Positions 33,124 to 45,014 of a stretch of 64,000 bases of DNA are shown in pieces. The translations under genes were made by a program, and so were the position numbers. The number at the start of each line of letters is the position of its first letter. The stretch's first letter is position 1. The notes beneath the pieces are model-generated. The model was not told the DNA's origin. It made no database searches and worked only from the letters and a program-made list of their open reading frames with translations. The DNA comes from Tolypeutes matacus. Taxonomy: Eukaryota; Chordata; Mammalia; Cingulata; Chlamyphoridae. The stretch lies in NCBI GenBank assembly GCA_026826555.1, contig JAKSZT010038358.1, forward strand, positions 492,697-556,696, in the 5' to 3' direction.

Positions 33124-35395
33124 GTTTGATATATATATTAGATGTTCAAAAGTGTGAAAAATCTACAATAATTTAAACAACTTACTATTAGTTAAAGAAT
33201 CAAAATACAGATTATGGAAAACAAAATAAAAGGTAGGACATAATTTACACATTGCCAATTGTTTTTATTTGTGTTATATCATTTTTGTTACTCAGTTTCT
33301 TCATCTATTATATTAGTTGATTTGTGTAGGAAAAGTTTGATTTCTTTCTCTTTTCCCTTACTGTACATTTTTAATATATTTCTTTTAGCTCCCAAGTGGT
33401 TTATATTCAATACCATAAGATTATAAAAGTCTAGTCTTAATTTATTCCAACTTAATGTCTATAGGATATACAATGTCTGGGGCTTGTTTGTGGGTCTGTT
33501 GTTTGAGGTATTGATGGTTGTTTGGTTAGTGAGTGATGATTTCCTATACACCTCTGTCATTCCTCTTTATATTTTTCTTCCCACAAATTACATCTTTATT
33601 CTAAGTCCAAGATAATAGAATTATGATTATATTTCATACATTTCTAGTTTTTATAAAATAAAAATTGGAGTTACAAAACAAGAATAAATATACTAGCTTA
33701 TATTTATCTATATCGTTATCTTTATAGTGGATCATTCTTCATATGGCTCCAAATTACTTTCTTGTGTTTTCTTCTTGATTCTTGATATATTGCCTTTCAC
33801 TCTTCTTTTGAGGCAGGCCTAGTAGTAATGAAATCCTTCACCTTTTTTTTTTTTTTCCTATTTGGTTTTATCTTAGTTTCTCTCTCATATTTAAAGAAGA
33901 GTTTTGGTGAAAACAAAATTCTTTGTTGACTGTTTTTTCTCTTTTCTTCATTTTAAATAAATCATTCCAAAACTTTCTTGCTTTCATGTATCCTGATATG
34001 AATTCAGCTCTTAATATTATTGACAGTCACTTGTATTTGATACATTGTTAGCCTCTTGCTGTTTTCAGGATTCTCTTTTTTTTGTTCTTCAAAAGTTGGA
34101 CCCTGATATGTATCGGTGTGGATCTCCTTTAGTTTATTCTAGTTTGGAGGTCGTTGAGCTTCATGGATGTATAGATTCATGTTTGGGATCATAATTTGAA
34201 AGTTTTCACCCATTATTTTTCAAATATTCTTTTTGTCTCTCTTTTTTCTCACTGGAATTCAGATACTGTATAAGTATTACACTTTTTAGTTTCCCACAGT
34301 TTTCTCAGGCTTTCCTTAGTTTTTGTCCTTCTTTTTTCTTTCTGCTCCTCAAATTGAATAATTTCAGTTATTCTGTCTTCAAGTTTTCTAGGTTTAACTG
34401 TTGCAGGATCAAATCAGCTGTAGAACCCTTCCAGTAATTTTTTTAAAAACTCGGTTACTGTAGTTTTTATTACCAGCTATTGATTTGGTTCCTGTTGAAA
34501 ATGTTCAATTCTTCCTTTTCTTGATGTATCACACTTGAGATTTCCTTTAGTTCTTTGTCCATACGTTCATTTATTTCATTGATCTAATTCATTGATTAGT
34601 TGTTTCAATATCTCAGTTTCTTCAGGGCTAGTTACTGTAGCTTTATTTTGTTCCTTCTATTTTGCCATCTCTTTCTGTTTATTTGCATGTCTTGTGATTT
34701 TTATTGTTGTTATTGACGTCTGGATATTTGCATATTTTGATGTGATCTTTTTGCAAATGCCTTTTGCCCTGGCCATGTGTAGTAGCTTTCAAATATTCCC
34801 CATTAAGCACAAATGTTCCTTGGTGTCCTCATTTCCCCCACATAAAAATAAATAATAATCTCTGCCCAAATTTTCTTCTCATCCCCAAGATGCTGTATTT
34901 TGTGATTCAACTACTTTTGCCCAAGGAGAAAGCATTCTGATTATTTCCATGCCACTTTCTCCCACTATTTCTCTATCCTGACTGAATTCCAGGTTAGAAG
35001 AAACAAGTGACTTGAGACAGTATTTCAAGTAGTGGCTTAGAGTAGCTCTAAAAATAATTTCATTTGTGTATTAGACATGCCCATAGCAAGAAACCATGAG
35101 CCTTCACTGGGTACTTGAACAGTCACAATGGGATTGTGAGTTACTGGGCTACTTTCTGTCCCAAAGACTGATCTGGGGGAAGGGGAGAGGCCAGGGAAAA
35201 TGAAAGTGCCCCATAGATTAACTACAATATTTTAGGTTTCCTTTTCATTGATTCACTGTTAATTTGGTTCTTGTCTACACTTGATTGCTTTCCAGAGTTC
35301 TTGAAAAGTTTGGTTTGATAGATGATTCTTGGTTTTCAATGTATTTTGTAGGGGAGTACTTGTTAGGATCTTGTTACTCTACCATCTTGCTGATG
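33124..35395 (-). mobile_element. Old LINE-1, minus strand, reaching its 5' end
   Basis: Antisense L1-like sequence, pyrimidine-rich, running into a 5'-end block near 35345-35395. Its reverse complement reads CAGCAAGATGGTAGAGTAAC, like the L1 5' start at position 36. The inside is heavily decayed and ORF1 is only suspected. Confidence 0.5.
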
Positions 35396-35582
35396 TCATC
35401 AACCCAATCATTTTAATTGTTTGTTTTTCTTATACTTGAGATTTCAGTGCTCTGTTTACATTTTAGGTGAAAATCTTTATCAGAAAGTCATTTTGCAAAT
35501 ATTTTCTCACATTGTGTAGCTGACCTTTGATGGTCTTAACAGTCCCTTTCAAGGAACAGCTTTTAATTTTAAAACTAAATTG

Positions 35583-35722
35583 AGGGGAGAAGATGTGGCT
35601 CATGTAGTTGACCATCTCCTTATCACAAGGGAGGTCCTGGTTCATCCCTGGTGCCTCCTAAAAACAAAACAAAACAAAACAAAAACCAAAAACAAGGAAG
35701 CAAACCAACAAACAAAAAAACT
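35583..35722 (+). mobile_element. Older tRNA-derived SINE
   Basis: GGGGAGAAGATGTGGCTCAT start, a GGTTCATCCCTGG box B-like block, CCTCCT, then an AAAC-rich tail. Diverged from the young copies. Confidence 0.65.
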
Positions 35723-35723
35723 C

Positions 35724-35812
35724 AGGGGAGCTGACATGGCTCAGCTTGTTTGAGCACCAGCTTCCCACATGCAAGGTCCCAGGTTCAATCCCTAGCTACA
35801 GTGCCTTAAAAA
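35724..35812 (+). mobile_element. Older tRNA-derived SINE
   Basis: GGGGAGCTGACATGGCTCAG start, CTTCCCACATGCAAGGTCC, and box B GGTTCAATCCC. It directly follows the tail of the preceding SINE, a common case of SINEs targeting A-rich tails. Confidence 0.7.
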
Positions 35813-36004
35813 ATGAAATTGACCTCATCAATATTTTCTACATGGATTGTTTTTATGGTGTTTTATATGAAACTCATCAACAATCCCATGATTCCTAGAT
35901 TTTCTCCATTTTTTCTCTAGAATTCTTGTAGTTTTGATGTTTACATTCAGTTCTATGATCCACTTTGAGCTGATTTTTGGAATATGTGTAAGATCTTTGC
36001 CTAG

Positions 36005-36679
36005 TGTATTATTCAGCCAAAGGAGTGCTTATGCAAAGTACCAGAAATCTGTTAGGTTTTATAAAGAATATTTCTTTGGGGCACAAGCTTACAGTTACCA
36101 GGTCACAAAGTGTAAATTATTTCCCTCACCAAAGTCTGTTGCCATGTGTTGGAGCAAGATGGCTGCCAATGTCTGTAATGGTTTGGGTTTCCTCTTCCTC
36201 TCAAGGCTCCATGGTCCCAGCTTCTTACAATATCATCTGTAGACTGGGATAAGTCTTAAGTCTCTCTGGAGCTCATTTCTCTCTGGGTTCAGCTGCTCTG
36301 CTCTCTTCACAAGGCCAACTGTAAACTATCAGGTGAATGGCTTGTCTCTCTTCCCAGGGCCTCTGCTGTATCTATTGGAGCCTTCTCTCTTTCCTCAAGT
36401 ATCTGCTTCTCTGTGTATTTACTTCCTAGTGCTCCAGCATTAAAATTTTACAACTGTCTCCTCTGCATCTTGCTTTCTGTGTGAGTCCCCACCCACCATG
36501 GGGGTGGGGACACAATGTCCTACTGATGTGGCCCAATCAAAACTTTAATCATTATTTAATCAAATAAAAGTGAAACCTCTGAATCTAATCCAATCTAATA
36601 TGCCCAGAGGAAAATACCAGTTCACAAACATAACCCTATATCTATTTTTGGAACTCATAAACAATATTAAACTGCTACA
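36005..36679 (-). mobile_element. Solo MaLR-like LTR, minus strand
   Basis: On the minus strand it starts TGTAGCAGTTTAATATTG and ends ATAATACA after the AATACC-type tail. Flanks CCTAG (36000-36004) and CTTAG (36680-36684) form a near-perfect 5-bp duplication. Confidence 0.75.
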
Positions 36680-36960
36680 CTTAGGATTATGATCTTTGCA
36701 TACAATTTGCTGTATAGTCTATCCTTCCTCCTCTGGCTGTCCTTTACTCTTTTGTCAAACTCTGTGGACCATATTTGTATTGGTGTATTTTTATACTGTT
36801 TTCTTGAAATATATATCTATTCTTTCTTCAATACCACTCTGTTTTGTTTTCTATTGCTTTATAATAAGTCTCAAAATCGGGTTGTGTAAGTTTTCTAACT
36901 TTGTCCCTCTTAAGCAAGTTTTGACTATTTTGGGTTTTACACGTTATTGTCTATATTTTT

Positions 36961-37499
36961 AAAATTATAACTGTCATAATGTGTGTAAAGTGTTATCTCA
37001 TGATTTGACTTTCATTTCTCTTACAACTTAAAATGTTTAGGTTTACATTCTTAAAAGTGTTGATCATGATATATATTAATGGATAGAAAATAGCACCTGA
37101 TTTATAGTAGACACCCACAAAACCCTTAAAACATATTAGGAAAACTCTGCTATTTTGTTTTCTATTTAGTTTGGATAGTAGTGAAATTTATGAACTTATA
37201 TATGCTTATTGGTCATTTTTACTCCTAAATTTCATTTTCCCTTTCAGATCAATAATTTTTCCTCATTCATTTATACCACTATTCCTAGAGAAAATAAATA
37301 ACATTTTGAATATGACAAGTAATTTTATTGTATTCACAATCTTTTGATAATTGTTTGTGAAATTTATTATTGATAAACATTTTGATTTTTTTGACATTAC
37401 AAAATTAAATTAAAATTTAATTTTGAATCTGAGTTTTATATTATCCAACTTTCTTCTTTTTCTTCTTCATCTCACATACATGGCTCATGTATATGGCTA
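36961..37499. other. AT-rich non-coding sequence
   Basis: No gene or clear repeat recognised. Confidence 0.35.
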
Positions 37500-38337
37500 A
37501 CTGATTTTTGGCAAGGCTGCTAATCCACTAAATTGGGGAAGAATAGTCTTATCAACATGATACTGGGAGTACTGGATCTTTATATGCAAAATATTGAAGG
37601 ATGTTATCTCATACCATATATAAACATTAACTCAAAAAGTATCAAAGACCTAAATATAAAAGCCAGGACTATAAAACTCTTAGAAGAAAATATAGGGAAG
37701 CATCTTCAGGATCCTGTCTTAGGCAATTGTTTCTTAGACTTTACACCCAAATATAATTAAGGAAAGAAATAAATAAGACCTCTTCAAAATTAAAAGCTTT
37801 TGTGCTTCAGAAGACTTTGTCACTATAGTGAAAAGATAATCTACTCAATGAGACAAAGTATTTGGAAACCACATATCTGATAAAAGTTTAATATCTAAAA
37901 TACATAAAGAAACACTACAACTCAACAATAAAGAGATGAACAAGCCAATTTAAAATGGGCAAAAGACTTGAACAGATATTTTTCCAAAGAGGATCTACAA
38001 ATGCCTAAAAAGAACATGAAAAGATTCTCAACATCGCTAGATATTAGGGAAATGCAAATCAAAACCACAATGAAATATCATTTCACATTTACTAGAATGT
38101 CTACTATTGAAAAAATACAGATAATTACAATCATTGGAGAAGTGGTGGAGAATTAGGAGCACTCATTCATTGTTGGTGGGAATGTAGAATTATGCAACTG
38201 GTATAGAAGACAGTTTGGCTCAGGAGGCTGATATAGAATTACCATATGATCTAGTAGTCCTACTACTAGGTATATACACTGAAGAATTGATAGCAGGAAT
38301 TCAAACATATATTTGCACACCTATGTTCATAGTGGCA

Positions 38338-38933
38338 TGCCTTAGTTTGCTACAGGCTGCCAATGCAAAATACAAGAAATGGGCTGGCTTTTATAATGGG
38401 AATTTATTAGTGTAGAAGTTTACAGCTCTGAAGCTCTGAAAATGTCCAATTCTAGGCATCATCAGAGATGCTCTCTCTCCAAGTGTCAACTGCTGACAAT
38501 CTTGGACTCAAAATGGCATACAGTCTCTGCCTTCTCTTCCAGGCTCTCTTAATCCCTGACCTCAGTTATGGTGATCAGGTATATGGTTTGACTCACCCCT
38601 CTCCGTAAAAGTGGGCTTCATTGCTTCAGCCTTGGCTACTCCACTGTTTCCAGTCTCTTGCCTTTCTTTCAGTCTCTCATAGTTTTCTCTGTTTTTCTAT
38701 AATTGCAGGCATTCTTGGAGTCCTCCTTCACATGGCAGGATAAAATGACAGCTTTCTTCTCCCCTCTCACCTCAGTTTATATAGGACTCCAGTAAATAAT
38801 TAAGACCCAACCTGAAAGAGGTGTGTCACATCTTAAGTTAAGATGCTACTTACAATAAATCCACATCCACAGAAATGGTTTGACTTAAAGAATATATTTT
38901 TATGTGATCCACAAAAGATTCAAACCAGCTACA
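38338..38933 (-). mobile_element. Solo LTR (distinct MLT/MaLR-like family), minus strand
   Basis: 596 bp with TG and CA ends, flanked by a perfect 5-bp duplication TGGCA (38333-38337 and 38934-38938). On its own strand it has a CTATATAAACTG TATA box. The host L1 3'UTR resumes directly after it. Confidence 0.85.
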
Positions 38934-39062
38934 TGGCATTAGTCACATTTTCAAAAAATGGAAGCAATCCAAGTGTCCATCAACCAAAGAATAAATAAAC
39001 AAAATGTGTTATATATATATATATATATGATAGATTATTATTCCCCTTTAAAAAGGAATGAA

Positions 39063-39260
39063 GGGAAGCGGCTGTGGCTCAATCAGTAGGGCTCCCGTTT
39101 ACCATGTGGGAGGCCCCGGGTTCAGTTCCCGGGGGCCTCCTGGTGAGGGCAAGCCCGCCCACGCAGCGTGGTTAGCTGACCCAGCGAGCACAAGCAGCAA
39201 GGGGGGGATAAATGAACAAATAAATAAAATCTTTAAAAAAAAAAAAAAAAAGAAATTAAA
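39063..39260 (+). mobile_element. tRNA-derived SINE (DAS-like), full length, plus strand
   Basis: Same structure as the copy at 32925. A 13-bp duplication AAAAAGGAATGAA lies at 39050-39062 and 39261-39273, inside the L1 3'UTR. Confidence 0.92.
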
Positions 39261-39957
39261 AAAAAGGAATGAAGTCCTTATGCATGCAACAGCATGGATG
39301 AACCTGGAGGACAATATGATGAATGAAATAAGTCAGACATAAAAAGACAATATTATATGATCTCACTTATATGAACTAATTATAATAAGTAAACTCATAG
39401 AATTTGAATCTAGAATATTTGTTACCAGGGGATAGATTGTGGGTAAAAAATGGGGTGCTGATGTTAATTTGTACAGAATTTCAATTTAGGTTGATTGTAG
39501 TTTTGAAAATGGATGGTGGTGATGGTAGCACATTGTAAGTGTAAAGAATATTAGTGAAATATGTATGTGAATGTGGTTGAAAGGCATAGTTTTGGATCAT
39601 GCATGTTAGTAGAATGGAAGTTAGAAGATAAAACATGTGACTTTTTAATACAGTGAACTTTTTTGGGTATTATAGACTGAGGTTTATGGCACAAGTATCA
39701 ATGCTGTTTTATGAATTATAACAAATGTACAATACCGATACAAGGTGTTAATAATACAGTTGCATGTGAGGAACATACACCTAATGTAAATGATGGACTA
39801 TAGAAAATAGTACCATTTTAGTATTCTTTCATCACTTGTAACAAAGATAACACAGTAATGCAAACTGTTAACAATAGGTGGGTATATAGGAACTTGGTAT
39901 TTTTTACATGACTTTTCTGTAAACCTGCAATTTCTTTAATTAAAAATAAAACAAAAA

Positions 39958-40204
39958 ATGTGTGGTTCTGGGAAAGGTGGAAGTTGTATGTTGAACTTCT
40001 GAGTATGGGTTCAGTGTTATTTTTGCAAATTTCCTATGTTTGTAATTATGGCAAAATAAAAATATTTATTAATAAATTGTACTAAAAGATGTATTTCAAA
40101 TACAGCCGTCTTCTGCCCACTATGACCTATGCAATTTATGTAATATTTTAGCTGCTTCTCTGAAAATGTAACTTCATATTTCTTATCATCAATTACAGAC
40201 AATC
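39958..40204. other. Non-coding sequence, nothing recognised
   Basis: No gene seen. Confidence 0.35.
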
Positions 40205-40397
40205 TAACTTTCAGCTGTAAAGAGAATGAAGTTCTTTGTCCATTTTGTATTACATTTTGTATATGGTATGATTTAGGGGTTCAGCTTCATTCTTTTGCAT
40301 GTGAATATGCATTTTTCACAGTTCCATTACACCCTTGTCAAAAATATATAGGCCTTTGGGGCTATTTTGGGACGTTCAATTCTCTTCCATTGGACTA

Positions 40398-41014
40398 TGT
40401 ATTAGTCAGCCAAAGGGTGCTGATGCAAAATACCAGAAATCTGTTGGTCTTTATTAAGGGTATTTATGTGGGGTAGAAACTTACAGTTACCAGGCCAAAA
40501 AGCCTTAAGTTAGTTCCTTCACCAAAGTCTGTTGCTACATGTTAGAGAAGACAGCTGCTGATGTTTTCCAGGTTTCAGGCTTCTTGGGTTCCTCTCTTCC
40601 CAGGGTGCCATTTCTGTCTTGGCTTATACTGTGAAGCTCTCTAGGCTTTGCCTCTTTCCACAAAGCTGGCTGTGAACTGTCAAGCAAACAGCAGATCTCT
40701 TTTCCTGGGGCCTTCTCTCCTTCCTCACAGCCAAGCTCCTCTGTGCTAACTTCCCCCAGCTCCAACATTAAAACTCAGCATCAGAACTCCAACATCAAAA
40801 CTCCAACTTGAAAACTCTAACTCTGTCCTTTGCCATGTCTTTTATGTTTAAAGACCCCACCCACCAAGGAGTGAGGCTCAACACCCTACTGAAGTGGCCC
40901 AATCAAATCCCTAATCATAACCTAATTCTGCCTAGATGAACAGACCAGTTTACAAGCATAATCCAATATCTATTTTTGTAATTCATAACTTTATCAAACT
41001 GCCACACTGCTACA
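40398..41014 (-). repeat. 3' LTR of the MaLR provirus
   Basis: 617 bp, starting TGTAGCAG and ending GACTAATACA on the minus strand. It pairs with 42695-43344. Confidence 0.85.
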
Positions 41015-42694
41015 CTCCACTCTCTGAAGTCCAAAAATACATTATATTATTGAATAAACCTTAAATCAGTAACAATGCAAGTACAAAATCATATCATAAT
41101 CAGCTTAAAAAAATACAGTTCATCTTGGGGCAAGTCCCATCTGCTGTAGACCTCTGAAACTTACAAAACAATTTATCTGCTTCCAATACACAAATGGAAA
41201 GACAAAGAATAAACATTTTCATTCCCATAAGGAGAAATTGGCAGTTAAACATGAGCCATGGGTCCTCTACAGTTCAGTAAACCTACAGGGCATTTTCCAT
41301 TTGATGTCAAAGTCTGAGAGTCTTTCTTATGATGATGGTTTCTTCTTCCTGGGGCCACATGGGGACCCACCCTTTCTGAAGGCTTGCCCAATGGCCATTT
41401 TCTTGGTTCCCCCCTCATCAAGCATCTGGGTGTCAACCAAGCTCCGGACTTCACCTTCCAAGAGTGTTGGGGTGATTGCCAACCTTACGCAATCTCAGGG
41501 TTAGAGTCTTAGCCCCCTAATACAGTGATGTGAAAACAACATTTCCACTAAATTTTGGCATAGAGGCTCAACCCTCACAGAGCAATGAGTTGACCACTTG
41601 GCCTTCCCTAACTTTTGGCATACAGGCTCAACTCTCTCAGAGCAACAAGTTAATCACCTGGCCTTCCCTAATCTATGGGGGAAAGATGCTCTGATCTAAA
41701 ACCTATGAGATGTTGACCTTAACCACCCTAATCCTTGAGGACTTTGCTCCACCCTCTCTGCACACTGGGGCAGGAAAACTCTCCCAGGACATCAACATTG
41801 GGCAGGAACATCCACCCTCTTCACCTTCCAGGACAAACTCGCCCTCTCTGTACACATGGGTGAGGTTCCTCTCCTGGCCCAAGGTGATGTTTTAATTCCA
41901 AATCTCAGCTTCCATGGTTTTCTTCTTTAAGCTGTTTCTCCTTCAAGCTTTCCTTTCCATGTCCCTTTTAGTCCAAGCTGATAGTGGTTTCGTCCATATA
42001 GCACTCTCAAAAACCTTGTTGGTTTAGCATGTGAGAAGCAGGGATCCAAGCCATCAGAGTGTAAGTCTTTTCACAAGTCTTTCCAACATAACTGCATCTT
42101 CAATCTTGATTTGCACATTCTAAGTTTAGTTACGTTTTCAAATGGGGCACTATCATCTGGGAGATTTGATTTCCAGAGGCTTGGAATTTCCAGAATCAGT
42201 TTTTTTTTTTCTTTATGTCCAATAATTCAGTCCTGAGCTTATCCCACTTATCTAGCATTTTGCTATAAGCTCCATGGAGAAGAAGCCAAGCTGCATTCTT
42301 TGAGTTTACTTTGGAAAGTTCTTCAGTTAAATTCTCAGATCTGCCATTTTCAAATTCAGTCTTCCATATAACACAGGAGTTAATCTTGCTAAGTTCTCTG
42401 CAACATTAAAACATGGATCACTTTCCTCCAGTTGCCAAAAACAATTTCATCATTTACTTCTAAGGGCATCATAAAAAGTCTCTTTAGGATCCATCTCAAA
42501 ATTGCTTCCTTCTAAGGCCTTATCAAAAAGAACTTTAGGCTACATATTGCTACCAACACTCTCTGCAAGGCAATCTAGGCCTTTTCCATCAAGTATCTCA
42601 CAATTCCTCCAAAAAATATCCCCTACCCATTTATAAAAACCATTCCAACATCTTGATAATTGCAAAAGCACACCCCAATCCTGGTACCAAATTC

Positions 42695-43344
42695 TGAATT
42701 AGTCAGCCAAAGGGGTGCTGATGCAAAATACCAGAAATATGTTTGTCTTTATAATGGGTATTTATTTGGGGTTGAAGCTTACAGCTACCAGGCCAAAAGC
42801 ATTAAGTTATTTCCTTCACCAAAGTCTGTTGCTACATATTGGAGCAAGGCAACTGCCAATGTTTGCCAGGTTTCAGGCTTCTTGGGTTCATCTCTTCCTA
42901 GGGCTCCATTTATCTCTGGGTTTAGCTCTGCTGTTTCCTCCACAAGGTCAGCTGTAGACCATGAGGCTTTCTAGACTTTGCCTCTCTCCAGAAGGCCATC
43001 AGTGAACTGTCAGGTGAAAGGCTCATTTCTATTTCTGGGGCCTTTTCTCCTTCCTTACAACCAAGCTCCTCTGTGCTTACTTCCCCAGGCTCCAGCATTA
43101 AAACTCGGCATCAAAACTCCAACATCAAAACTGCCAACTAGAAAACTCCAACTCTGTCTTTTGCCAAGTCTTTTATGTTTGAGATCCCATCCACCAAGAG
43201 GTGGGGCTCAATATCCTACTGAAGTGGCCCAATCAAATCCCTAATCATAACTTAATCATGCCCAGATGAACAGACCAGTTTACAAGCATATTCCAGTATC
43301 TATTTTTGTAATTTATAACTATATCAAACTGCCAAACTGTTACA
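42695..43344 (-). repeat. 5' LTR of the MaLR provirus
   Basis: 650 bp, starting TGTAACAG and ending GACTAATTCA on the minus strand. Clearly diverged from its partner by substitutions and small indels, so the insertion is not recent. Confidence 0.85.
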
Positions 43345-44437
43345 GTCTACATGTCCATCCTTATACCAGCACCATATTCTTGATTATTGTGGTTTTGTAA
43401 TAAGTTTTGAATCCAGAGATTTTAAGACTTCCTAAAGTTGTTATTTTTCAAAATTATTTTGGTAAGTCTCAATGAAATTTGGATCACTTCTTTTTTGGCA
43501 ATGAAAGGGGGGTGGAATTTTGATTATGTGGAATCTGTAAATTGTTTTATGTAGTACTGACATCTTAACAAAGTTGTTTTCAAGCCTGTATACACAGGAC
43601 TCCTTAACATTTTTTCTGATCCTCTTTAATTCAGCAGTGCTTTAATGTTTCATTATATAAGCCCTTTATATCCTTGGTTAAATTTACTCATGGATATTTT
43701 ATTTTTAAGGCTCTTATAAATGGAAGTTTATATTAATTTCTTCTTTGTATAGTTCAATATTAGTGTATAAAACACAATTGATTTTTGTGCATTGATTTTA
43801 TACTCAGTTTGCTGAATTTATGTATTATTTCTAGTAGTCTTATAGATTCTTTTGAATTTTCTCTATATATGAACATGTCATCTGAATGTAGAGACAGCTT
43901 TACTTCTTCCTTTCCAATTTGTATATATTTTATTTCTTTTTGTTTCCTAATTGTTCTGGTTAAAACTTCTAGGAGAATATTAAAGTGGTGAAAGTAGGCA
44001 TAAACTGTCTTGTTTGTAATTATAAGGGGTAGATTTTAGTCATTCAACATTGAGAATGATATGTGTTTTTTTTTAATGGTCTTTATCATGTTGTGAAACT
44101 TCCATTCTATTCCAGGTTTTCTTTGTGTTTTAATCACAAAAGGATGTTGGATTTTGGCAGATGCCTTTCTGCATCTTGTGAGATGATCACGTTTTCCCCT
44201 ATTAATAGAATATGATTTTTTTTTTCATTCAAGCGCTATGTTCTATTATACTGATTGATTGATTGATGTTGAAAGACTCTTGCTTTTTTGGGATAATGAC
44301 ACTTCTCATGGCATGTAATACTTTAAAAATACTGTTAGAGCATATTTGTTGGCGTTTTGTTATGAATTTTTGCACATATATTCAAAAGGAAAATTGGAGC
44401 ATAATTTTCTTTTGATGTGCTGTCTTTATCTTGCTTT

Positions 44438-45014
44438 TTTTTTTTAATGTTTATCATGAATTTATTCAAAATGACCAAAAACAGGAAGCAACAAAGATTT
44501 CATAAAATAGGTGAATGGAAAACCAAACTAAGGTACATGCATAAAATGGAATATTACTTAGCAATAAAAATTAACAAGCTATAAAACCACAAAATAAACA
44601 CAGGTGAAACTTAAATTCATATTACTAGGAGAAAGAAGCCACTCTGAAAAGGCTACATACAATATAATTCCAATTACATGACATTCTGGAAAAGAAAAAA
44701 TTATAGAGACCAAAAAAGATCAGTGGTTGCCAGAGTCTCCGGATGGAAGGAGGGTTGAATAGGTGAAGTTCAGGGGAATTTTTAGGGCAGTGAAACTATT
44801 CTACATAACAATGTAATTGTAGATACGTGATACTATGCATTTGTCAAAACCCATTGAACTTTAAAGTATAAAAAGGGCATCTTAATGTATAAATATTTTT
44901 TTAAAAATCACTTAGGAGGTTGGGAGAATCCCAATTCAGTATCCAAAATATATTAGAACAATCTAACTGTGTTACACAATATGAAAATAACCTCACCGAA
45001 GGGGATTGAGAGGA
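44438..45014. mobile_element. L1-3'-end-like insertion flanked by a 13-bp direct repeat
   Basis: TTTATCTTGCTTT at 44425-44437 recurs at 45015-45027. The insert begins with a T run, which implies a minus-strand retrocopy, yet most of it reads as sense-strand L1 3'UTR (GATCAGTGGTTGCCAGAG, GTGAAACTATTCTACATAAC). Confidence 0.6.

Larger units (their letters stand above)
35396..36960 (-). mobile_element. LINE-1 3' and ORF2 fragment, minus strand, with three insertions
   Basis: Antisense L1 at 35396-35582, 35816-36004 and 36680-36960 (for example AGCTGACCTTTGATGGTC and TTGACTATTTTGGGTTTTAC). It is interrupted by two older SINEs (35583 and 35724) and by a solo LTR (36005-36679). Confidence 0.55.
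37500..39957 (+). mobile_element. LINE-1 3' part, plus strand (ORF2 C-terminus and 3'UTR)
   Basis: Sense ORF2 C-terminal coding (frame 37533-37760, then 37968-38156 with a block of the [16 protein letters not shown] type), then a 3'UTR ending in AATTAAAAATAAAAC near 39957. It is interrupted by an LTR (38338-38933) and a SINE (39063-39260). Stops and frameshifts make it inactive. Confidence 0.8.
40398..43344 (-). mobile_element. MaLR-like provirus with two LTRs, minus strand
   Basis: LTRs at 40398-41014 and 42695-43344 flank a 1,680-bp internal region. The outer flanks GACTA and GTCTA are a near-perfect 5-bp duplication. On the minus strand the 5' LTR (42695-43344) is followed by GAATTTGGTACCAGGATTGG, which resembles the start of MaLR internal regions. 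The 3' LTR is preceded by a purine-rich AGAGAGTGGAG tract. The internal part holds no protein frame I recognise, as expected for non-autonomous MaLRs. Confidence 0.85.
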
